Positions 37,421 to 44,746 of a stretch of DNA of 64,000 nucleotides are shown here, one piece after another. Numbering within the stretch: position 1 is the stretch's first letter; the number at the start of each line of letters is the position of its first letter. The notes below the pieces were generated by a model that ran no database searches, was not told where the DNA came from, and saw only the letters and a list, made by a program, of their open reading frames with translations. Where the stretch lies: NCBI RefSeq assembly GCF_017377395.1, contig NZ_CP061800.1, forward strand, positions 620,001-684,000, in the 5' to 3' direction. Origin of the DNA: Desulfonema magnum. GTDB lineage: Bacteria; Desulfobacterota; Desulfobacteria; Desulfobacterales; 4be13. The translations under genes and the position numbers were made by a program.

Positions 37421-38935
37421 ATGTCCCGAATTCGATACTCACCGTTTTGGCTGAAATTAACCGCCATTGCACTATTGGGTATTTTTCAGGCATTGGCAAG
37501 ACGCTGGGGGCACAGTCTGACAATTGATGAACCGTTTACAGCAAATTTGGTGCATAAATCATGGCCACAGATGTTTGATGCGTTTTATTATGAAACACCT
37601 GCCCCGCTCCACTATCTTTTGCTTAAACCGTTTGTTTTTCTGCTGGGAGAGTCTGAACTTGCCTTGCGGAGTTTTTCTCTGATATGTTTCGGACTTTCTG
37701 TTGTTATTGTCGGTATGGCAGCACGGCACTTGAGCAATACGCGTGGCGGACTGATTGCCGCGCTTTTGTTTTCGATTTCAGATATTGGCCTGGCGTTCGG
37801 GGCAACTGCCCGGATGTACGCGTTACTGGCCTTAAATGTATCTCTGGCAACCCTGATATTCTTCCGGCTCACAGAAATATCTGCCTCTGATGACCCGCCG
37901 CGGTCAGAACGCTCCTTAATGCTGTTTTATGTCTTATTGATCGGCACAAACGTGACCGGTATCATGACTCATCCCATATATTTTTTTTTCATACTTGCCT
38001 ATCTTACCGCGGCGCTGGTTCATTCTCCTCCGAAGTTTCGAATATTGACCATATGCAGTATTGTTTCAGCGATCATTTATCTGATGATTTATGGCAAAAT
38101 TTTATATCACACCATATCCTTACCCACAACCTGCTGGATGAAAATACCCGGATTTGACACCTTGGCTGAAGGGTTGCTCGGGTTATGGGGAAAACCGGAA
38201 AGCCTCTTGATTTTGGTTTATCTTTCTGCTATTATTATTTTTAATTTTGGTTCGGTAAAACAGTTTTTCATAATAAAAAAAGTTATAATATGTATCATTA
38301 TCTCAGGAAGTATCATTTTGCTTCCTTTTGTGATCTCTCAGATAAAACCTGTTTTTCATAAAGAACGCACGCTGATTCTGTTTTTACCGATAGCCAGTAT
38401 TTTAATATCATTATTTGTGAATCAGGTGGGGCAATGGCGATTTACTATTGTTCTGCTGGGGTTACTTACCTTTCTTTCCGTAGGGTATTCAGTTCGTACT
38501 CTGAGATGGCCGGAACCTGTTCCTGCCCGTCTGAGTGTGAAGTATGTGGCAGACCATGTAAATTGCGGTGACACACTGATTTTCGGGGGGCTTTCTCTGA
38601 ATGAAACAACTTATTATTTACGTCGGTTTAACACGTCTGATTGTATTCAAAAGGAGGCTTTTCCAAATGAAATATGGCTCCATCCGGGCTGGTCAGATTT
38701 CAACGGGTTGTCCGAGCGCCGGGAAGAACTGATAAAAGAAGCCCGGTCCCTGGTCGCTCGGTTAAAAAAGGCCCCGGGAGCCAATGTCTGGTTTTTCTAC
38801 GCACATCATCAGAAATTTAAAGAAACAGAAGATATTCTCAGGAATGAATTGGACCGCAATTTGACGCTAATAAAGACACTGAAGCTGAGAGGAAGTTTTT
38901 TTGGGTCGGTAATGGTTTACGCTGCACCCCGCTGA
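37421..38935 (+). CDS. GT39/PMT-like membrane glycosyltransferase (504 aa)
   Basis: A polytopic inner-membrane protein with roughly 10-12 hydrophobic segments, resembling ArnT/PMT-type enzymes that use lipid-phosphate sugars. The first periplasmic loop has the catalytic-type acidic motif LTIDEPFTANLV, followed by PAPLHYLLLKPFVFLLGESE with the conserved P-L-Y/H-Y element, and RSFSLICFGLSVV. The C-terminal ~120 residues form a soluble domain (DHVNCGDTLIFGG..GSVMVYAAPR). An AAGGAAAG site precedes the ATG. Given the DPM1-like gene just upstream, it probably transfers mannose or a related sugar to the polysaccharide or a protein; substrate is inferred. Confidence 0.82.
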   Translation: MSRIRYSPFWLKLTAIALLGIFQALARRWGHSLTIDEPFTANLVHKSWPQMFDAFYYETPAPLHYLLLKPFVFLLGESELALRSFSLICFGLSVVIVGMAARHLSNTRGGLIAALLFSISDIGLAFGATARMYALLALNVSLATLIFFRLTEISASDDPPRSERSLMLFYVLLIGTNVTGIMTHPIYFFFILAYLTAALVHSPPKFRILTICSIVSAIIYLMIYGKILYHTISLPTTCWMKIPGFDTLAEGLLGLWGKPESLLILVYLSAIIIFNFGSVKQFFIIKKVIICIIISGSIILLPFVISQIKPVFHKERTLILFLPIASILISLFVNQVGQWRFTIVLLGLLTFLSVGYSVRTLRWPEPVPARLSVKYVADHVNCGDTLIFGGLSLNETTYYLRRFNTSDCIQKEAFPNEIWLHPGWSDFNGLSERREELIKEARSLVARLKKAPGANVWFFYAHHQKFKETEDILRNELDRNLTLIKTLKLRGSFFGSVMVYAAPR

Positions 38936-39016
38936 AACATTTCTGAATAATGATGACCCTCATTCAGCACCGAATATGATCCTCCTGCTTTTTGTCGTAA
39001 TTTAAGGAAATGTCAC

Positions 39017-40189
39017 ATGTTAGAAGGAAAAAATATTGTTTCTTTTAATATTGATTATTGGGATGCCCCCTGGCAGACCCGCCATCAGATATTATCTCGT
39101 TTATCAAAAAAAAATAAGGTCTTATTTGTTTCTTTGCAACCTTTTTATATAAGGGATGTGCTACGCGACATCGGTAAAAATAAACTCCATGCTTCCGGAA
39201 CGTCAAAAGTCACGGAGAATTTATATGTTCATGTGCCGTCAAAACTCTTTCCATATAACTATCGTTTTACGAGGCTGAATCAGATTGCTTCATATATCAG
39301 GAGAAAAACAATTTTTCGATTAATGAAGCGATTAAATATGAAAGACGTCATATTGTTTGTCTGGAATCCTATGTTTGTGGATGAAATCGGAAAGTATGAT
39401 GAGAAAAAAGTTGTTTATTATATGGATGATGAGTTTTCCGGTTTTGCAAGCTCTCCTGAAGCAAAGAAGAGAGTAATTGAAAAAGAAAACCAGCTGTTCA
39501 AAAAAGTTGATATCGTCATTACAAGCAGCAGGCCATTATATGATAAAGCACTGAAAAAACATAATAATGTGCTTTATAACCCCAATGGTGCCGACTTTGT
39601 TTTTTTTCGAAAAGAAGCAGATTCCGGGAAGATTCCTGAAGACATCGCAAAAATCCCCAAACCTCGGATTGGTTATGTGGGAATGCTTACGCCTAAGGTT
39701 GATTTTGATCTTCTCCTTTATCTGGCGAACAGAAACAAAAATTGGTCGCTTGTTGTGATAGGACCTGAGGGGCCTGCCATTAAAAGAGAATCAAAAGATA
39801 TTGAGCTGATCCATCAATTAAAAAAATTAAAAAATGTGTTTTTTCTGGGGGGAAAAAAGGTTGGGGAAATGCCCTCTTATATTAATGCGATGGATGTTTG
39901 TCTGATGTGCTACAGAATGATAAGATGGACACCTTATATCTATCCTTTAAAACTACATGAATATCTGGCCTGCGGAAAACCATGCGTCGGAAGTGCAATT
40001 GAGAGTCTGCTGGATTTTGAGGGGGTCATCAGAATTGCCCGAACATTTGAGGAATGGGAACAAGGGATTCGTGAAAGTCTGAAAGAAGATGACACTGCGC
40101 TGTATGCCCGACGCTTAGACGTCGCCCGGCAAAATTCCTGGGACAGGCGAGTTGAAACATTATCCGGGAGAATTGAAAAAAGCCTATAA
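39017..40189 (+). CDS. Glycosyltransferase family 1/4 (GT-B), 390 aa
   Basis: A GT-B glycosyltransferase of the group-1 type. The N-terminal half has NIDYWDAPWQTRHQILSRLS, VLFVSLQPFYIRDVLRDIGK, VILFVWNPMF and VVYYMDDEFSGF, resembling TuaH-like enzymes. The C-terminal half has PRIGYVGMLTPKVDFDLLLY, WSLVVIGPEG, NVFFLGGKKVGEMPSYINAM, and the donor-binding YPLKLHEYLACGKPCVGSAI. There are no transmembrane helices. An AAGGAAA site precedes the ATG, 81 bp after the GT39-like gene. It is the last glycosyltransferase of the dispersed polysaccharide locus. Sugar specificity is unknown. Confidence 0.85.
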   Translation: MLEGKNIVSFNIDYWDAPWQTRHQILSRLSKKNKVLFVSLQPFYIRDVLRDIGKNKLHASGTSKVTENLYVHVPSKLFPYNYRFTRLNQIASYIRRKTIFRLMKRLNMKDVILFVWNPMFVDEIGKYDEKKVVYYMDDEFSGFASSPEAKKRVIEKENQLFKKVDIVITSSRPLYDKALKKHNNVLYNPNGADFVFFRKEADSGKIPEDIAKIPKPRIGYVGMLTPKVDFDLLLYLANRNKNWSLVVIGPEGPAIKRESKDIELIHQLKKLKNVFFLGGKKVGEMPSYINAMDVCLMCYRMIRWTPYIYPLKLHEYLACGKPCVGSAIESLLDFEGVIRIARTFEEWEQGIRESLKEDDTALYARRLDVARQNSWDRRVETLSGRIEKSL

Positions 40190-40558
40190 TTAAAAGGGCC
40201 ATGTCACGGCTTTCTGATAAACGGGCATGATCTGCCGGTCACAACGAACGATGAAATTTTTATAATTTTTCCTAATACTTAACACTTAACACCTGACACT
40301 TTCATATAAACGGGCATGACCTGCCGGTCAAAACGAAGCATGAAAAATTTGTAATTTTTCCTAACACCTAACACCTAACACCTAACACCTTTTTCATATA
40401 AAAATATATTTTTTTGCAGGTCTTTTTTCTTTACGGGACCGGGTTTTTGTCGGAACGGGTTGCAGACTCCGTGCGGCAAAAGACAAAATTTCCGCAAATT
40501 TTTATCTGTTCTGAAACAAAAATTTTTTTATCAGCAAAAGAATCCGGAGGTGAATAAA
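40190..40558. repeat. 89-bp direct duplication and AACACCT microrepeat
   Basis: Copies start at 40219 and 40308 with AAACGGGCATGA(T/C)CTGCCGG and run through TTATAATTTTTCCTAA-type sequence. The second copy ends in a run of AACACCT heptamers (40361-40391). A remnant of GTTGCAGACTCCGTGCGGCA (GACGGGGTTTGC palindrome type) is at ~40459-40480. No gene is supported before the PilZ start. Confidence 0.65.
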
Positions 40559-41059
40559 ATGGTCTTAAATCAAAGGAAGGACTTCCGATTTTTAACGCGG
40601 GGAAATGTCATGTTTAGTGGGTCCGACGGTCATCTGAATGAATTAAGGGGGGGACTCATAGATATAAGCATGGGCGGATTGGCTTTTGAGTATGTCTCCG
40701 GCGAGCGACTGAATCAGGAATCACTGCTGTTGGATATTATTATTCCTGAAAACAAGGTCTGTTTGTCTGAAATCCCGTGTAATATCGTGTATGATATTCC
40801 CCGGTATGACATTGGCGTAAGTCAGACAGGTTATGTTCACCGCTGCTTCCGTCGCATAAAATCATTTTTGTCAGATAGGACCGGACAAAGCAATGAGCCT
40901 CGTGAGCAGAAAATATCTGATCAGAATTTTATGATCAAACGATGCGGAGTGAATTTCGAGATACTGTCAAAGGACAAAAAATCCCAGTTGGAAATTTTTC
41001 TTGAAGAACCTGTACGCAGACTCAGATCACTTAATTTATATTTCCAGAAATACCGGTAG
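40559..41059 (+). CDS. PilZ-domain protein (c-di-GMP receptor), 166 aa
   Basis: PilZ domains bind cyclic di-GMP and adjust motility or polysaccharide output. The c-di-GMP contacts are visible: RKDFR (RxxxR) at residues ~6-10 and DISMGGL (D/NxSxxG) ~33 residues on, followed by a beta-barrel pattern (LLLDIIIPENKVCLSEIPCNI). The ATG at 40559 has CCGGAGGTG at ideal spacing, so the longer open frame from 40460 is rejected. The ~90-residue C-terminal half (HRCFRRIKSFLSDRTG.., GVNFEILSKDKKSQLEIFL) completes the domain. It stands at the end of the glycosyltransferase region, so control of polysaccharide synthesis is plausible but unproven. Confidence 0.85.
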   Translation: MVLNQRKDFRFLTRGNVMFSGSDGHLNELRGGLIDISMGGLAFEYVSGERLNQESLLLDIIIPENKVCLSEIPCNIVYDIPRYDIGVSQTGYVHRCFRRIKSFLSDRTGQSNEPREQKISDQNFMIKRCGVNFEILSKDKKSQLEIFLEEPVRRLRSLNLYFQKYR

Positions 41060-41613
41060 GAGAATATCGGACAGTGTTTCAAATCTGAATACGATCCAAT
41101 ATTTATAAAAATGATTCAGATAGTTGTGTGACTTAAGTACCTGAGCAAAAGTTTTTCATACATTTTTTTTCCGCAGGCGGCAGAGAAACCCGGCTTTTTC
41201 CCCTCACGGGCGGCGGATCGTTCCGGAAAAAAAGCCGGGTTTCTTCCCCGGACAAATATAGAAAACTTATGGTTAGGTACTTATATCCGGAACCGGACCA
41301 TGCTTCGTTCCCTCAATGCAGTCGGGACGCTTCGCGTCCCGAATGAGAGACGAAATCAGGACGCGAAGCGTCTGTTCTGCATTCCCACGCAAAGCGTGGG
41401 AACGAGATGAAATCAGGACGCGAAGCGTCTGTTCTGCATTCCCACGCAAAGCGTGGGAACGAGATGAACGAGATGAAGCGTGGGAACGAGATGAACGAGA
41501 CAGGCTTCTGATTTCCCTTTGCAGGTGCTTCAAAACAAGAAAACAAGAAATTTTGTGCCCTTAATTTCAAAGTGCGCTTTGGTATTAATTTTTTTAATAA
41601 TGAAGGAGAAATG
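41060..41613. repeat. Gap with AAGTACCT element and CTCGTTCCCACGC-type tandem units
   Basis: Bases 41071-41125 repeat the interior of the element at 19861-19915. Bases 41134-41284 (151 bp) are the best copy of the AAGTACCT family (TAAGTACCTGAGCAAAAG to ACTTATGGTTAGGTACTTA, inner AAACCCGGC/GCCGGGTTT hairpin). Bases 41321-41340 are a palindrome around GACGCTTCGCGTCC. From 41352 a 57-bp unit (GAAATCAGGACGCGAAGCG to GCGTGGGAACGAGAT) is present twice. No gene is present. Confidence 0.75.
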
Positions 41614-42633
41614 ATGGACACACAGTATTCAGATCCCCAGGCTATCCTCAAAGCCTTTAAAAAATTACAGGCTGACCATGCCCAGCAGGATGCCCGTATC
41701 GCCACAAAAGAAGATATCTCCGCCATACAGGAGGAAAAAGATATCGTGGCGCAGGCGGTCGGCTACACAGCAGAGAGTATCTTTCAATCGCTTTCCCAAT
41801 TGCAGACCACTTTCGGAGAGTCCGCGGAGAGTCTTATCAAGACGATGAAGACCGAAGCAGAGAAACTGGCATGTATCCGAAAGGCGATTCAGATCGAAGA
41901 TCAGCTTCTGAAAGCTCTGCACGATATTCAGGTGGCCGCGGAATCCCTGAATATTCTGCAACAGGAACACCAAAAAGCCATTGAATCAGTTGAGGAATCA
42001 TACCAGCAGGAATTTGATGAACTGGAGAATGAGACTGTCCGGCAGAAACAAGCCTGGGCAAATGAAACTCAGGTGTATCAGAGCCTCCAGACCAAGCAGG
42101 AAGCCGCCATTCAGAGGGAACGTCAGCAGGAAGAAGAAAAATATGACTATGACTTGCAACGTGAACGGACCGAAGCATCCGATGAATATGAAAAGCGCAA
42201 ACGTATGCTGGAATATGAACTGGAGGAGGAGAATCGGAACAAAGAAAAAGATTGGACAGAACGGGAGAAATATCTTGGAGAACATCAGGAGCAGTCTGAG
42301 GAATACAAAACCCAAGTCGAGGCCATGCCCACAAAAATTGAGGAGGCTGTGAAAAAAGCCCGTGAAGACGCGATTCGTGATACTGCAAAAGAAGAGGAAC
42401 ATAAAGCGCAGTTGCTGGAAAAGGATGCCGAAGCCAGAAAGAATACCTTTGAGCTGAAGATTGAATCTCTCACAAAGACGGTTGAAGTTCAGGCCGCACA
42501 GATCGCTGTTCTGTCTGAAAAACTCCAGGCAGCCCTGGAACAGGTTCAGCAGCTTGCACTGACCGCGGTGACCAGCGCGGGCCAGTCCATAACAGGCGGT
42601 AACATAATCCAATCTGAAGCAAAGGGGGCGTGA
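41614..42633 (+). CDS. Coiled-coil protein, first of a paralogous pair (339 aa)
   Basis: I do not recognise a named family. The ATG at 41614 (MDTQYSDPQ) is chosen because AAGGAG ends five bases earlier. Residues ~10-110 are mixed helical (ILKAFKKLQADH.., TAESIFQSLSQLQTTFGESA). From ~110 to ~320 there is nearly continuous Glu/Lys/Gln-rich coiled coil (ERQQEEEKYDYDLQRERTEA, YEKRKRMLEYELEEENRN), then ELKIESLTKTVEVQAAQIAV and a short tail. The central block REKYLGEHQEQSEEYKTQVE and MPTKIEEAVKKA is matched in the next gene (FEEYKQKVENFPKELENAIKKA). There is no membrane segment. The neighbouring paralogue starts two bases after its stop. A filament- or scaffold-forming role is conceivable but unsupported. 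Confidence 0.8.
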   Translation: MDTQYSDPQAILKAFKKLQADHAQQDARIATKEDISAIQEEKDIVAQAVGYTAESIFQSLSQLQTTFGESAESLIKTMKTEAEKLACIRKAIQIEDQLLKALHDIQVAAESLNILQQEHQKAIESVEESYQQEFDELENETVRQKQAWANETQVYQSLQTKQEAAIQRERQQEEEKYDYDLQRERTEASDEYEKRKRMLEYELEEENRNKEKDWTEREKYLGEHQEQSEEYKTQVEAMPTKIEEAVKKAREDAIRDTAKEEEHKAQLLEKDAEARKNTFELKIESLTKTVEVQAAQIAVLSEKLQAALEQVQQLALTAVTSAGQSITGGNIIQSEAKGA

Positions 42634-42635
42634 TA

Positions 42636-43697
42636 ATGATGAAAAAACCCAGTTCCAAGGATACAAAAGCCCAGATTCTTACAGCGTATAAGGAGTTGGA
42701 CCAGGCTTATCGTCAGTTGCTCAAAGAGAAACGCACACAGGATCCAGACGCATCTCCTGAGAAACCTGTGCGAACTGCGGCAGAAACGGAGAAAGATGCT
42801 GACACAGCGGAGATGAAGGGCGTGATTGAATCGCTGGAACATCTGGCAGAAACATTTAACACCGCTGTGAGCCGATTATCCGGGGACCTGCTTGTGGAGG
42901 CATCCCGTCTCAAAGATGCCCGTTCCCAGGTGGAAACCGAAACAGACCGTCTCAGCCGGCTGTACGATCTGGAGATCGGAGAGGATAGTCTGAGAGACCT
43001 CCTCAGACAATACACTGAAGCTGAAAAATCCTGTGAAAAAGGACTTGAGGAAAAGCGTGAGTCGCTTGAGAAAGAACTGGCCGAGAAAAAACATGCCTGG
43101 GACGAGGAAGAAGCGGAAACCATCAGGCAGATGAAGGAACAGAAAGCTTCGGATAAGAAAGACCGGGAGCGTGAGGTCTCTGAATACCGTTATACGCTGG
43201 CCTTAAACCGCGATGCCGATGCTGAGGAATATGACCGCCAGAAAAAAGCGCTGGAACAGGCCCTTGAAGAACTCAGAGAGATTCGCCACGCGGAATGGGA
43301 AGAACGGGAAAAACAGATATCTGAGCGGGAAAACCAGTTTGAGGAATATAAGCAAAAGGTTGAAAATTTTCCCAAAGAGCTGGAAAATGCCATCAAAAAG
43401 GCCAAAGAAGAAGGAAACGGTATTGCCCGGAAACAGTCAAAGATCAGGGCGGAACTGCGGGCAAAAGAGATTAACGGAGAACACGCGGTTTACGAGTTGA
43501 AAATTCAAGGTCTGGAAGCGGATATTGTCGAGCAGGCCGCAAGAATTGAAAGTCTGAGCCAGCAACTGGAAATTGCCACCGGACAGGCCCAGGAACTCGC
43601 GGTCAAAGCCATTGAAGGCGCGTCAGGTCAGACATCTTTCAGAGAATTAAAAGAGCTTGCCATGGAGCAGGCAAAGAATCCGGTAAAGGGAAAGTAA
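42636..43697 (+). CDS. Coiled-coil protein, second of a paralogous pair (353 aa)
   Basis: This is homologous to the preceding gene through its C-terminal two thirds. The ATG at 42636 follows GGGGG at seven bases; an overlapping GTG at 42630 is the alternative, and either way translation is coupled to the first gene. The N-terminal ~60 residues (IL TAYKELDQAYRQLLKEKRT) differ from the partner and are hydrophilic and likely disordered (DASPEKPVRTAAETEKDADT). Residues ~70-330 are almost continuous coiled coil, ending ELKIQGLEADIVEQAARIES and LSQQLEIATGQAQELAVKAI, close to the partner's ending. No membrane segment or enzyme motif is present. The paired coils may form heteromers; function is unknown. 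Confidence 0.8.
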   Translation: MMKKPSSKDTKAQILTAYKELDQAYRQLLKEKRTQDPDASPEKPVRTAAETEKDADTAEMKGVIESLEHLAETFNTAVSRLSGDLLVEASRLKDARSQVETETDRLSRLYDLEIGEDSLRDLLRQYTEAEKSCEKGLEEKRESLEKELAEKKHAWDEEEAETIRQMKEQKASDKKDREREVSEYRYTLALNRDADAEEYDRQKKALEQALEELREIRHAEWEEREKQISERENQFEEYKQKVENFPKELENAIKKAKEEGNGIARKQSKIRAELRAKEINGEHAVYELKIQGLEADIVEQAARIESLSQQLEIATGQAQELAVKAIEGASGQTSFRELKELAMEQAKNPVKGK

Positions 43698-44005
43698 TTC
43701 TTTTAACTCGGTGTTCAAGTTTTTTGACCCGGATCGAACAAAAAGTCTGTCATTCCTGCGAAAGCAGGAATCCATTCTGGGCAGAGGCCACGCTTCCGGA
43801 AGCAGCGGATTCCTGCTTTCGCAGGAATGACAGAAAAAAACTTGAACATCGAGTTTAAGGTCTTACGCAGGTGCAATTAAACGCCATGCAGGATCGCCAG
43901 GCTCAGGGCGAGGCGTTCCCTGAGCCTGTCGAAGGGGGGGAGAGGGAACAGCATCGGGCAAAAAATAATAGTAAAAAGTGAAACTTTCAGACGGCTCAGA
44001 CCTGT
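43698..44005. repeat. ACTCGATGTTCAAG element and GTCGAAGGG repeat
   Basis: Bases 43705-43855 are a 151-bp element with ends AACTCGGTGTTCAAGTTTTT and AAAACTTGAACATCGAGTT enclosing paired GTCATTCCTGCGAAAGCAGG arms; related copies are at 29072-29163 and 37182-37378. Bases 43912-43985 (GCGTTCCCTGAGCCTGTCG to AATAATAGTAAAAAGTGAAA) repeat 32895-32985. The arms between the convergent genes could terminate both. Confidence 0.7.
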
Positions 44006-44746
44006 TCACACTGGTTCCGAAGGCAAAACCTCATGTCCCATTGAATCAAGCCGTTGCTTTCGTTTTTCCCAGTCCGGCATGACCCGTGACAGCAGCTTGT
44101 AAAAATTTGTCCCGTGGTCGTGATGCTTCAGATGGCACATCTCGTGCATGATCACATATTCCACACAGTGAGAAGGCAGTTTCACCAGTTCCGGATTTAG
44201 CAGAACAATACCGCGGCCGGTGCAGCTTCCCCATCGGGTTTTCATCACCCGCAGCTGAATATCCGGCAGGGGAATTTCGTATTTTCTGAGCAAGTCATGG
44301 CAACGGACTGCCTTGCCCATGAAATAATCCGCGGCCCGGTTTCTGTACCACTGATTCACCAGCGCTTTGATTTTCCTTTTGTCAGACCGGTCTTTCACTT
44401 CCACTGTCAGAAAAGCCCCTTTTAATCTCACCTTTTCCGCCCCGCTTTCACACACCTTCAGGCGATATTGCCGCCCCAGGTAACGCCAGGTCTCACCGGA
44501 CACATACTGCCTCGGGGGCACCGCGGGCATGGCGTTCTCAAATTTCCGCTGCTGCTTTAAAATCCAGGGCGCACGCTTTTTAATGATCTTTTTTATGGCC
44601 TCAGTCTCCTTACCTTCGGGTGCGGTGACTGTGACCGACATGTCCGGGTTCACTGTAATTCCCAGGGTTTTGCGCCTGCTGAATTTCAGGGTAAATGAAA
44701 TTGTGCGGTTGCCAAAGGTCACAAAGTCTTGTCTCTTCTGAATCAT
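44006..44746 (-). CDS. YgjP/M48-type zinc metallopeptidase (246 aa) at the end of the type I R-M operon
   Basis: A cytoplasmic metallopeptidase-like protein of the YgjP (DUF45, WLM-related) family. The zinc-binding motif HEMCHLKHHDHG lies at ~200, with RWGSCTGRGIVLLNPELVKL before it and the N-terminal SRRKTLGITVNPDMSVTVTA typical of the family. The start overlaps the hsdR stop by four bases (ATGA), so it is translationally coupled to hsdR. YgjP-like genes commonly follow hsdR in type I restriction loci; whether the protein processes HsdR or aids stability is not established. Length is normal. Confidence 0.9.
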   Translation of the reverse strand: MIQKRQDFVTFGNRTISFTLKFSRRKTLGITVNPDMSVTVTAPEGKETEAIKKIIKKRAPWILKQQRKFENAMPAVPPRQYVSGETWRYLGRQYRLKVCESGAEKVRLKGAFLTVEVKDRSDKRKIKALVNQWYRNRAADYFMGKAVRCHDLLRKYEIPLPDIQLRVMKTRWGSCTGRGIVLLNPELVKLPSHCVEYVIMHEMCHLKHHDHGTNFYKLLSRVMPDWEKRKQRLDSMGHEVLPSEPV

